Origin: Desulfobacteraceae bacterium
GTDB lineage: Bacteria; Desulfobacterota; Desulfobacteria; Desulfobacterales; Desulfosalsimonadaceae
DNA: 46,797 bases
Direction: 5' to 3'
NCBI GenBank assembly: GCA_011390465.1
Contig: JAABSH010000028.1
Location: 1 to 46,797, forward strand
The notes under the pieces were generated by a model. That model did not search any database. It had not been told where the DNA came from and saw only the letters and a list, made by a program, of their open reading frames with translations. Below are positions 18,451 through 26,029 of the stretch, in pieces. Position 1 is the stretch's first letter. Each line of letters begins with the position of its first letter. The translations under genes and the position numbers were made by a program.

Positions 18451-19820
18451 TGGAGCGCTCTGCAGCAGACAAAAGTACCCTGCTGACCTATATCCTGACC
18501 CTTGTGTTTATCGGTCTTTTCGGGCTCTGGATAAAAGGCATGGATATTGCGTCGGGAAGGGAAGCGGCCGGTCTGATTATTTTTTCCCTGGGATTTGTCA
18601 TGCTTTCCGCCTATGTGCTGGCGCGGATTGTGGAATGGGTCCATGTGCCCCTGATCAGCGGGTATATCCTGGCCGGAATCATTGCCGGCCCTTATGTTTC
18701 CGGATTTCTGACCGATGACATGGTGGGCCGCCTGCGCCTGATTGATGATCTGGCCCTGGGGTTCATCGCCCTGATGGCCGGCGGGGAACTCCGGCTGGCG
18801 CTGATTTCCCGACGGGCCCGGTCCATTGTTTTGAATATTGTTTTGATAACCCTGCTGGTAACCGGCCTGGTGAGCGTGAGCATTCTGGGACTGGGGCAGT
18901 TTTTTGATGTCACCAGAGAATTTGATTTTCAGCGGCTGGCGATTTTCTCTGTTTTGGCGGGGCTGATCTGTGTGACCCTGTCTCCCGCGTCCGCCATTGC
19001 GGTGATAAAAGAATGCAGGGCCAGGGGGCCGTTCACCGGAATGATCCTGGCGGTCACCATTGCCCTGGATGTGCTGATTATCACCCTTTTTACCGTTGGG
19101 GTATCCCTGTCTAAGATTCTGGTGACCGGCGGCAGTATTTTCCAGTTAACGGAAATATCAGGCTTGATTTTTGAGATTCTTGCGGCCCTTCTTGTCGGCG
19201 TCATTGTCGGGCAGACCATTTGTTTTTACATGGCCCGCGTACGGCAGGATCTGGTGATGTTTCTGTTGTTTATGACGTTTGCCGTGGCCCGGTTGTCCCT
19301 GGGATTCAATGAATGGATGGAGGTGCAGTATAACATTTCCCTGCATCTGGAACCCCTGCTTATCTGTATGAGCGCGGGATTTTATATCCAGAATTTTACC
19401 CGTTTTGGCGGAGAGCTGATCGAAGGTCTGGAAAAAGCCGCCCTGCCGGTGTATGTGCTTTTTTTTTCCATTGCCGGCGCGTCCCTGGATTTTGATTCCC
19501 TGATGATTTGCTGGCCCCTTGCTGTGCTGCTGGTGGGGGTTCGTGTGGCGGGACTTATGGGCGGAAGCTGGCTGGCCGGTATTGCCAGCAATGATCCGGC
19601 TGTGTTCAACCGGAATGCCTGGATGACCTATGTGCCCCAGGCCGGAGTCTCCATTGGACTGGCGCAGATCGCGGCCCGGCAGTTTCCCGAAATCGGCATT
19701 CATTTGAATACGCTGGTTCTGGGGATTATCGCCATTAATCAGATTGCCGGTCCTGTCACTTTCAAGCTGGCCCTGAGCAATGTGGGAGAGTCGGGCAGGG
19801 CAAAAACCGGGCAGGGCTGA
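18450..19820 (+). CDS. Cation:proton antiporter family membrane protein (second of pair)
   Basis: A 456-residue Na+/H+ exchanger-superfamily protein whose ATG shares one base with the stop of the gene before. It has about 13 membrane segments. The region VPLISGYILAGIIAGPYVSGFL is the classic first conserved element of CPA2 antiporters, and FIALMAGGELRL and VTLSPASAIAVIKECRARGPFTG match the conserved core with the unwound-helix region. The end, TYVPQAGVSIGLAQIAARQFP, is also family-typical. It lacks a regulatory nucleotide-binding tail. The tight overlap with a divergent homologue suggests a two-gene, possibly heteromeric transporter. Confidence 0.8.
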   Translation: MERSAADKSTLLTYILTLVFIGLFGLWIKGMDIASGREAAGLIIFSLGFVMLSAYVLARIVEWVHVPLISGYILAGIIAGPYVSGFLTDDMVGRLRLIDDLALGFIALMAGGELRLALISRRARSIVLNIVLITLLVTGLVSVSILGLGQFFDVTREFDFQRLAIFSVLAGLICVTLSPASAIAVIKECRARGPFTGMILAVTIALDVLIITLFTVGVSLSKILVTGGSIFQLTEISGLIFEILAALLVGVIVGQTICFYMARVRQDLVMFLLFMTFAVARLSLGFNEWMEVQYNISLHLEPLLICMSAGFYIQNFTRFGGELIEGLEKAALPVYVLFFSIAGASLDFDSLMICWPLAVLLVGVRVAGLMGGSWLAGIASNDPAVFNRNAWMTYVPQAGVSIGLAQIAARQFPEIGIHLNTLVLGIIAINQIAGPVTFKLALSNVGESGRAKTGQG

Positions 19821-19893
19821 ATGCTGGTTGATGCCGGTGCCGGGCGTTCCCACGATCTTCGTGGGAACCATGGTGTGATATTTTCCTTGCGGT

Positions 19894-21006
19894 TTATTTG
19901 GTGCCGGGGTCGGAAAGATGCGGGGCCAGCATTTCTTTTTCCAGCATCAGCACCTGTCTGCCGTCCTTTTGCTGCAAATGACCGGAACCCATGGGATCAA
20001 ACTGGAGCTCGGCAACCATGCGGTTAAAGGATTCCCTTAAGGATCGCGCGCCGATTCTGGAATTGGCTTCAGCATGGTCCACAATAAGATCCAGGGCCGC
20101 GTCGGTAATGTGCAGATCAATGCCGAATGTTTTGAAATAGCTTCTGGCGTTGACAAAAGGCGAGTCCACCGCGGTCAGCATGATTTTTTTCAGGGATGGC
20201 TTATCCAGGTTTTTGAGTATGGCAATGGCGCTGAAACGGGAAATAAACTGGGGAACCATGCCGTAGTCAAAAAGATCATCCAGCCTTATATGGTCTTTTA
20301 AGTTGAACAGCCGTTTGCTTTTAAGATCTTTGGTGGCTTCATCCCAGGTATAGGTTACGCCGATGCTGCGGCCGTCTTTTCCGGACAGCACCAGGGAGTA
20401 TACCTGATCATAGAGACTTTCAAAGGCCCCGCCGCAGATAAACAGCATTTTTGAGGTATTGATGGGGATTCTGACGGGCTTTTTTTTCCCTTCCCGAAAG
20501 ACGGCGGTTTCCAGATAAAACGTTTCCCCTTCCAGGATGGTCAGCAATGCCTGTTGAATCATGAGCCCGGGGACATTTGTCCGATCTGAAATTCTGGCGG
20601 CGATTTTATCGATTTCATCCAGGCAGACCGTGGCATTTTCAATGTGTGTTTTTAATTCTTTCGGGCTGACGCCGCTGCCCAGGCGGTTGCGGACATCGGC
20701 TTCCAGGTTTTTGAAGATGCGCTGGACGTGTACTTCACCGGATTCATCCGCCAGGGTGCCGGCGTTCATGACCAGCATGGTCTGGTATCTCGCCAGTTCC
20801 GGATGGTCCAGGTAAAAGGACAGCACCGCATTCATAATGGTGGTTTTGCCGGTGCCGCTGTTGCCGATCAGCAGGATATTGCCCCACTTAACCCCCTGGA
20901 TGTGTTTGTACACGGATACCGCGATCTGTTTAACGGCGTCGTCCTGTCCCAGCACTTTCCGGGAAAGGCAGGCATAAATGTCGGTGGGGTTCAGATTTGC
21001 AGTCAT
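19894..21006 (-). CDS. ClpX-like AAA+ ATPase lacking the zinc-binding domain
   Basis: A 370-residue AAA+ protein resembling the ClpX/HslU group. Walker A is GNSGTGKTT (~43-51), Walker B VCLDEIDKI, an arginine-finger-type region follows in YGMVPQFISRFSAI, and sensor 2 is GARSLRESFN near the C-terminus. It lacks the N-terminal C4 zinc finger of true ClpX and starts directly at VLGQDDAVKQIAVSVYKHI. It also lacks a clear ClpP-docking IGF loop, so it may act as a stand-alone remodeller. It begins 9 nt after the acyl-CoA-synthetase-like gene and is probably co-transcribed with it; why the two are linked is unclear. Confidence 0.82.
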   Translation of the reverse strand: MTANLNPTDIYACLSRKVLGQDDAVKQIAVSVYKHIQGVKWGNILLIGNSGTGKTTIMNAVLSFYLDHPELARYQTMLVMNAGTLADESGEVHVQRIFKNLEADVRNRLGSGVSPKELKTHIENATVCLDEIDKIAARISDRTNVPGLMIQQALLTILEGETFYLETAVFREGKKKPVRIPINTSKMLFICGGAFESLYDQVYSLVLSGKDGRSIGVTYTWDEATKDLKSKRLFNLKDHIRLDDLFDYGMVPQFISRFSAIAILKNLDKPSLKKIMLTAVDSPFVNARSYFKTFGIDLHITDAALDLIVDHAEANSRIGARSLRESFNRMVAELQFDPMGSGHLQQKDGRQVLMLEKEMLAPHLSDPGTK

Positions 21007-21015
21007 TATCTACCT

Positions 21016-22668
21016 TTAATCCCCGGATTCCGGAAACCAGGTTTTGGCGTTTTCCCGCAGGATGAATTTCTGCACCTTGCCGGAGGCGGTCATGGGGAAG
21101 GAGTCCACCATGGCCACATATTTGGGAATTTTATACCGGCTGATTTGGCCCCGGCAGAAATCCCGCACATCTTCGGGCCGGCAGTCGCTGCCTTTTTTTA
21201 AAATGACAAACGCTCCCACTTCTTCACCGTATTTCCGGCTGGGGATGCCGACCACCTGGACATCCAGAATGTCGTCCATGTTATAGAGATATTCTTCGAT
21301 CTCCCGGGGATAAATGTTTTCCCCGCCCCGGATGATCATGTCCTTGTGCCGGCCGGTAATGGAAATGTAGCCGTCGCTGTCCATGACGCCGAGATCGCCG
21401 CTGTGAAGCCAGCCCGCCGCATCAATGGTTTTGACGGTGGCATCCGGCATATTGTAATAGCCTTTCATGACATTGTAGCCCCGGCAGCAGATTTCTCCCT
21501 GCTCGCCCGTGCCGACTTCTTTGCCGGTTTCCGGGTCCACCAGTTTGACTTCAATGCCGGGCATGGGACGGCCCACGGTTTCGGTTCGTTTGGTAATATC
21601 GTCTTCAATGCGGGTCTGGGTGATCACGGGGGAGCCTTCGGTCAGGCCGTAGCAGATGGTGACTTCGCTCATATACATCCGGTCAATCACCTGGCGCATA
21701 ATATTGATGGGGCAGGGGGAGCCTGCCATGATGCCGGTGCGGAGCGATGAAAAATCGAATTTGGAAAACAGCTTGTGGTCCAGAAGCGCGATAAACATGG
21801 TGGGCACACCGTAAAGGGCGGTGCAGCGTTCCTGTTCCACGGACGCCATGACCTTGACCGGATCAAAGGATTCCAGGATCACCATGGTGGCGGCATGGGA
21901 CACGGCAGCCAGTACGCCCAGCACACACCCGAAGCAGTGGAACAGGGGCACGGGCAGGCAGAGCCGGTCTTTGTGGGAAAATTGCTGGTGTTCGCCGATC
22001 CAGAAGCCATTGTTGCCGATATTGTTGTGGGTGAGCATCACGCCCTTGGGAAAGCCGGTGGTGCCGGAGGTGTACTGCATATTGACCACATCGTCCGGAT
22101 CAAGGGTGCGCTGGCGGGCCTGATAATCGGCATCGCTGGTCATGGCGTTCATGGCTTCCACCTCCGGGACCGTGTACATGCCCCGGTGTTTTTCATGCCC
22201 CAGAAAAAAGACCCGCTTGAGATGGGGAAATTTTTCGCTTTTCAGATAACCCCGCTGGCAGGATTTGAGTTCCGGCACCAGTTCATAGAGGGTCTGGATA
22301 TAATCCGTGTCCTGATAGCCGTTGATCAGAAAAATATTTTCTGTTTCAGACTGTTTGAGCAGGTATTCCAGTTCCGCGGTTTTGTAGTTGGTGTTCACGG
22401 TGAGCAAGATGGCGCCGATTTTTGCTGTGGCAAACTGCAGGGTGACCCAGTAGGGGATGTTGGTGGCCCAGATGGCGACTTTTTCATTTTTCTGCACGCC
22501 CAGGGCCATGAGGCCCTTTGCCACCCGGTCCACGGTGTCGGAAAATTCCCGGTATGTCTGGCGATAATCCCGGTCCACATAGATAATGGCTTCATTGCCG
22601 GGAAACGCTGCCACGGCCTGATCCAATATCTGGCCCAGGGTGCGGTGCTGCAGCAGTTCTGAATTCAT
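21016..22668 (-). CDS. AMP-binding acyl-CoA synthetase family protein
   Basis: An ANL-superfamily adenylating enzyme of 550 residues that probably activates a fatty or other carboxylic acid to its CoA thioester. The P-loop YTSGTTGFPKGVMLTH, the A5-type motif YGLTEGSPV, GEICCRGYNVMKGYY, the hinge SGDLGVMDSDGYISITGRHKDMI and the catalytic lysine near the C-terminus (PMTASGKVQKF) are all intact. The length and YGEEVGAFV..GQISRYKIPKY tail fit medium/long-chain acyl-CoA synthetases of the FadD/AcsA-like group in sulfate reducers. The substrate cannot be told from sequence. It heads a two-gene operon with the ClpX-like gene. Confidence 0.88.
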   Translation of the reverse strand: MNSELLQHRTLGQILDQAVAAFPGNEAIIYVDRDYRQTYREFSDTVDRVAKGLMALGVQKNEKVAIWATNIPYWVTLQFATAKIGAILLTVNTNYKTAELEYLLKQSETENIFLINGYQDTDYIQTLYELVPELKSCQRGYLKSEKFPHLKRVFFLGHEKHRGMYTVPEVEAMNAMTSDADYQARQRTLDPDDVVNMQYTSGTTGFPKGVMLTHNNIGNNGFWIGEHQQFSHKDRLCLPVPLFHCFGCVLGVLAAVSHAATMVILESFDPVKVMASVEQERCTALYGVPTMFIALLDHKLFSKFDFSSLRTGIMAGSPCPINIMRQVIDRMYMSEVTICYGLTEGSPVITQTRIEDDITKRTETVGRPMPGIEVKLVDPETGKEVGTGEQGEICCRGYNVMKGYYNMPDATVKTIDAAGWLHSGDLGVMDSDGYISITGRHKDMIIRGGENIYPREIEEYLYNMDDILDVQVVGIPSRKYGEEVGAFVILKKGSDCRPEDVRDFCRGQISRYKIPKYVAMVDSFPMTASGKVQKFILRENAKTWFPESGD

Positions 22669-22738
22669 TTATTTATTCACTCCGGTAACATGTGGTTTAT
22701 GTTTTTTTTGGGTCTTGATCACAATTTCGGCCACTTCG

Positions 22739-22836
22739 CCCGTAGGGTGCGGGGTTAACCCCGCCCGAAATTTTGCCCGTAGGGTGCGGGGTTTAGCCCC
22801 GCCCGAAACGGGAGGGCGTAAAGCCCTCCCCTACAG
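22739..22836. repeat. GTAGGGTGCGGGG palindrome cluster
   Basis: GCCCGTAGGGTGCGGGGTT occurs twice in tandem (about 22739 and 22776), each with an inverted CCCCGCCCG arm, followed by GGGAGGG..CCCTCCCCTAC. It is related to the composite inverted repeat at 1642-1766 and is a dispersed palindromic family. Confidence 0.65.
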
Positions 22837-22841
22837 AGGCT

Positions 22842-23098
22842 CGTCATTCCCGCAAAAGCGAAAATCCAATACAAAAGCTCGTCATTCCCGCGAAAGCGAA
22901 AATCCAATACAGAGGCTCGTCATTCCCGCAAAAGCGGGAATCCAATACAGAAGTTCGTTATTCCCGCGAAAGCGGGAATCCAATACAGAAGTTTGTCATT
23001 CCCGCAAAAGCGGGAATCCAATACAGAAGTTCGTCATTCCCGCAAAAGCGGGAATCCAATACAGAAGTTCGTCATTCCCGCAAAAGCGGGAATCCAAT
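22842..23098. repeat. Seven tandem copies of a 38-bp palindrome-containing repeat
   Basis: Units start at 22842, 22880, 22918, 22956, 22994, 23032 and 23070, with no spacers. Each contains ATTCCCGC-(A/G)AAA-like loop-GCGGGAAT, the common CGTCATTCCCGCGAAAGCGGGAATCC element, also found singly at ~31557-31581. The first two units have diverged (GCGAAAATC for GCGGGAATC). It lies in the 827-nt gene-free stretch 22669-23495. Confidence 0.9.
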
Positions 23099-23210
23099 AA
23101 TTTTAATATGTTTTGGATGTCGGATCAAGTCCGGCATGACGGAAACCAGGGTAAATTTGTTCTACCCTCAAAGCCCATAACCATAGGTCTTTTGTCATAT
23201 TACAGGACGG

Positions 23211-23280
23211 CACGGTGGCCGTCCCTACAACGCACGGAGGCCTTGACCGGTTCGTAGGGCAGGCCACCGCGCCTGCCTCA
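23211..23280. repeat. GGCACGGTGGCC inverted-repeat element
   Basis: The element pairs GGCACGGTGGCCGTCCCTAC with a right side of GTAGGGCAGGCCACCGCGCC, roughly a 70-bp palindrome. It is a second copy of the family seen at 14549-14617. Confidence 0.6.
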
Positions 23281-23336
23281 AAAAAAGACAGAACAAATTT
23301 ACCGTGTGACGGAAACCGACATTTTACGATAACATC

Positions 23337-23488
23337 AGCTTTTCCCTTCCCGCTTTGAGCTTCCAGCCTTCAGCTTTCACCTTTCACCTTTCAGCTTTTC
23401 CCTTTCAGCTTTCAGCTTTTCCCTTCCCGCTTTCCGCTTTTCCCTTTCAGCTTTTCCCTTTCACCTTTCACCTTTCACCTTTCAGCTT
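23337..23488. repeat. AGCTTTC/CCTTTC repeat tract
   Basis: About 150 nt of alternating TTCAGCTTTC, CCTTTCACC and TTCCGCTTTTCCC units directly after the XRE-cupin gene. Same family as the tracts at 1601, 1766 and 24266. Confidence 0.8.
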
Positions 23489-23495
23489 CTTTTCT

Positions 23496-24065
23496 TTACT
23501 CCGGCACATAAAGCACCGCGTAAATCGATGCCTTTTCCCCTGAATAGCAGCTTACGCAGTGGGGCACAACAGAGTTATAATAAATGCTGTCGCCAGGGGA
23601 GAGAATATGGGTATCCTGGCCGTAAATCACTTCAATTTCACCGGATACCACCACAATGAATTCTTCTCCTTCATGGGAGGAGAGGTTTTTTTCATCAGCG
23701 GATTCCGGCAGAATTTCAATGAAAAACGGTTCCATGTGCCGATCGGTCTTGCCTTTTCCCAGGGAATAGAATTTCAGGGCCGCGGGTTTGTCTTTATCCG
23801 GAAACATATGGATTTCCGCTTTGGGCGCGTTTTTCCGCACGATCAACGGGTCCGGGCTGACCTGGTCATCCAGCAGCGTGCCGAGGCGGACCCCCAGAGC
23901 TCGGGAAATTTTTAAAAGCGGACCCAGAGACGGGAACAGATCCTGTTCCGGCAGCTGGGCCAGAAAGTTTTTTTTCAGGCCGGTCTGTTCCGCCAGCTGG
24001 TCTATGGTAATGTTTTTTTCCGTCATGATGGTTTTTATGCGAATGCCGACTTTTCCTGATTTCAT
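23496..24065 (-). CDS. XRE-family regulator with C-terminal cupin domain
   Basis: A 189-residue transcription factor. Residues ~7-65 are a helix-turn-helix of the XRE/Cro type ([23 protein letters not shown] ... [19 protein letters not shown]). Residues ~110-188 form a cupin_2 beta-barrel with the conserved [19 protein letters not shown] and [17 protein letters not shown] metal/ligand motifs. In sulfate reducers and methanogens such regulators often sit beside acyl-CoA synthetase or amino-acid metabolism genes. Here the nearest candidates are the AMP-binding enzyme 830 nt downstream and the amidohydrolase upstream. The effector is unknown. An AAGGAGCGTCC ribosome binding site precedes the ATG. 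Confidence 0.9.
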   Translation of the reverse strand: MKSGKVGIRIKTIMTEKNITIDQLAEQTGLKKNFLAQLPEQDLFPSLGPLLKISRALGVRLGTLLDDQVSPDPLIVRKNAPKAEIHMFPDKDKPAALKFYSLGKGKTDRHMEPFFIEILPESADEKNLSSHEGEEFIVVVSGEIEVIYGQDTHILSPGDSIYYNSVVPHCVSCYSGEKASIYAVLYVPE

Positions 24066-24265
24066 GGACGCTCCTTAATCTGGGGTAAAATTTTATTTCT
24101 TTTAATACATCCGCATGGTTTTGTAAATAATTTGGTAGGGCTTTTTATGATGAATTTTTTCGGATTCTGAGGGAATGGGAAATTATTAAAATACCGCGAT
24201 TTATCAGTAGGCTGAAGCTTATAAACTGAAGGGAAGGAATAAAAATTGATCAACTCCTTTGGTTC

Positions 24266-24346
24266 TCCAGCCTTTCCGCTTTCAGCTTTCCGCTTTCAGC
24301 TTTCCGCTTTCAGCTTTCAGCTTTCAGCTTTTCGCTTTCAGTTTTT
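24266..24346. repeat. AGCTTTC/CGCTTTC repeat tract
   Basis: A tract of TTCCGCTTTCAGC units abutting the 3' end of the amidohydrolase gene; same dispersed family as the other AGCTTTC tracts. Confidence 0.8.
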
Positions 24347-24347
24347 T

Positions 24348-25217
24348 CTAACCAACAAGTGCCAGAAAATTTTTTCCAAGAATGCCGTCTTTTTCCGCTG
24401 CGCTGACCGGCAGCCGGTCGATTTCTGCAAGAATGGCCCCGTGATCATAAAGTCCGTCCTCACCGGGATATCCAAAAGGACCGTCCGTGCCGTACAGGCA
24501 TTTTTCCGGCCCCATGGCATCCACGGCTGCCCGGCGCAGGGGTTCGTCCAGATAGGGGCTGGACAGATCAATGTAAACGGTTTTCCGGTTTTTTGCCGCA
24601 TCCCACAGTTTTTGATAATGGGGCACGCCGGCATGGGCATAGATGATCTTCAGGCCCGGATGCTGGCTGGGCAGATAGTGAAAATCGCCGTTGTCTTTTT
24701 TGCCCCCTAAGTGCAGCAGCAGGGGAAGCCCTTTTTCACTGCACAGGGCGGCCGCGTCATCCAGAACAGACACCGGGTACTGATGCCAGAACGGATGGCA
24801 TTTGACCCCGATCCAGCCCGGCTGCCCGGCATATTTTTCAATGGTTTCCACGGCATTTTCATCGGCCGGGTTAATAAAAATCCACCCGTAAAATTTATCC
24901 GGATGGGCTGCCAGGGCATGGGCCACCACCTGGTTGGAGGGAAGTCGGTCAATATTATAGGTTTTTCCCAGCACGGAAAACCGGCCGTCTTTGGTTACGG
25001 TTGTTTCATAAGCCATTTTACCCAGGGGCTGCCAGAAGCCGGTGAGCAGGGTCCGCACAAACCGGGCCAGTTTGTCCGCCACTCCTTCCACATGAAAGGG
25101 ATCCACCATAGGGGCCATCAGGGCGATGCGGTCAATGGAAAAGCGGTTCATCTGATCCAGAAGGTGGTCCATGGGCTCCATTCGTTCATCCAGGTGATAA
25201 TGCATGTCTATGATCAT
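24348..25217 (-). CDS. Amidohydrolase_2 family metal-dependent hydrolase
   Basis: A 289-residue TIM-barrel protein of the amidohydrolase_2 (ACMSD-like) family, which performs hydrolysis or decarboxylation with one metal ion. The N-terminal metal motif is DMHYHLDE. Other family features are WIGVKCHPFWHQYPV with its histidine, IIYAHAGVPHYQKLWDA, and YGTDGPFGYPG supplying the C-terminal aspartate. The lysine in VKCHPF and the HAG histidine complete the usual active site. The substrate is unknown. No signal peptide is seen. It is divergent from the sigma-54-driven thioredoxin locus across a 351-nt spacer. Confidence 0.85.
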   Translation of the reverse strand: MIIDMHYHLDERMEPMDHLLDQMNRFSIDRIALMAPMVDPFHVEGVADKLARFVRTLLTGFWQPLGKMAYETTVTKDGRFSVLGKTYNIDRLPSNQVVAHALAAHPDKFYGWIFINPADENAVETIEKYAGQPGWIGVKCHPFWHQYPVSVLDDAAALCSEKGLPLLLHLGGKKDNGDFHYLPSQHPGLKIIYAHAGVPHYQKLWDAAKNRKTVYIDLSSPYLDEPLRRAAVDAMGPEKCLYGTDGPFGYPGEDGLYDHGAILAEIDRLPVSAAEKDGILGKNFLALVG

Positions 25218-25279
25218 GAATTTTTCCTTTGGGTATCTGGTATGGAATTTGATTTCGATTTCAATTTCGATAAAGTGTC

Positions 25280-25302
25280 AAGTAACGTTACCACCGTTAC
25301 TT
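25280..25302. promoter_or_regulatory. Palindromic site, candidate enhancer for a sigma-54 activator
   Basis: GTAACGTTAC at 25282-25291 is a perfect 10-bp palindrome overlapping a wider AAGTAACG..CGTTACTT inverted repeat. It lies about 195 bp upstream of the sigma-54 promoter at 25485. It matches the pattern GTARCGYTAC shared with the sites at 34517-34548, so both may bind the same activator. This is inference from pattern only. Confidence 0.5.
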
Positions 25303-25484
25303 TTGGTACCACTTGCCACGGAAACTGGTCAAGAAATTTATCCTGTCAAGGATTTTAATGGTTCTGTTTAAAAAAATTTTCGCGACGGTTTTTTTATATA
25401 TTAAATTAAATATTAAATAGTTAGTTAAAAAGTAAAAATCATTTTTTGGCGGATTCAGGCACGATCCGGAATGATTTTTAAAAA

Positions 25485-25500
25485 TGGCACGCAATTTGTA
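25485..25500 (+). promoter_or_regulatory. Sigma-54 promoter upstream of thioredoxin gene
   Basis: TGGCACGCAATTTGTA matches the -24/-12 consensus TGGCAYRNNNNTTGCW at every fixed position except one (T for C at -12). It is 68 nt upstream of the 25569 start codon. The rest of 25218-25568 is AT-rich without a gene, apart from the upstream palindromes. Confidence 0.75.
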
Positions 25501-25568
25501 TTCAATATAATCTAACGCAACAGAGGCAGCCGTAAATAGAATGTGTACCCCGAAGACAGTTATTTATA

Positions 25569-25913
25569 ATGAATACAGAGAAATTGTGGACAGTTATCAA
25601 TCATGATATTGCCCTTGTGGATTTCAGTGTCAGTTGGTGCGCGCCATGCCGGATTCAGGAAAAAATTATCAACACCTTGTTTCGCCGGTTTTCCGGCCAG
25701 GCAACCATGGCAGTGATCGATCTGGAAGCTGACCGGCAGCTGGCAGCGGATTTTTTAATTCAAAGCGTGCCCACGCTGATTTTATTTCGCAACGGCAAAG
25801 AAGTGCGGCGTTTTGTGGGGTTGCAGTCTGAAGAGACCCTGAAAGGCGCGATTGAAAATCTGGTGCAGGTTAAAATGCTCAGAACCGATAGCAAGCGACA
25901 AAGGGACGCTTGA
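25569..25913 (+). CDS. Thioredoxin-like protein
   Basis: A 114-residue cytoplasmic thioredoxin-fold protein with the redox motif WCAPCR and the cis-proline segment QSVPTLILFRNGKEVRRFVG. Its C-terminus is slightly extended (KMLRTDSKRQRDA). It is a paralogue of the protein at 34763, sharing the FSGQA and VPTL..F.N.KE..RF.GLQ patterns. The short or absent Shine-Dalgarno sequence suggests modest translation. It sits behind a sigma-54 promoter and before the ferredoxin-ASKHA gene, with a hairpin between. It probably delivers electrons to a thiol or disulfide partner in this redox region. Confidence 0.9.
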   Translation: MNTEKLWTVINHDIALVDFSVSWCAPCRIQEKIINTLFRRFSGQATMAVIDLEADRQLAADFLIQSVPTLILFRNGKEVRRFVGLQSEETLKGAIENLVQVKMLRTDSKRQRDA

Positions 25914-25948
25914 ATCTCTACCTCCTTTAGATGGTCCCTTTTTAAGCC

Positions 25949-25989
25949 GCGGGTGAATTGTCTGCTGGCATATCAGATGATTCACCCGC
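25949..25989 (+). terminator. Hairpin after thioredoxin gene
   Basis: GCGGGTGAAT (25949-25958) and ATTCACCCGC (25980-25989) form a perfect 10-bp stem with a 21-nt loop. Only TTT and then A residues follow, so it could be a weak terminator or an mRNA processing/stabilising hairpin between the two genes. Confidence 0.45.
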
Positions 25990-26029
25990 TTTAAAAAAAT
26001 AATTCAGAAATTTGATATAGGAGTCAGCA

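Noticed and set aside
22842-23098. Tandem repeats resembling a CRISPR array
   Set aside because: Units are contiguous with no unique spacers and match a dispersed intergenic palindrome.
22640-23257. A 205-aa open frame with repeated VIPAKAGIQ-type peptides
   Set aside because: It is translation of the 38-bp tandem palindromic repeat in one frame; no ribosome binding site and no family, a well-known spurious ORF type.
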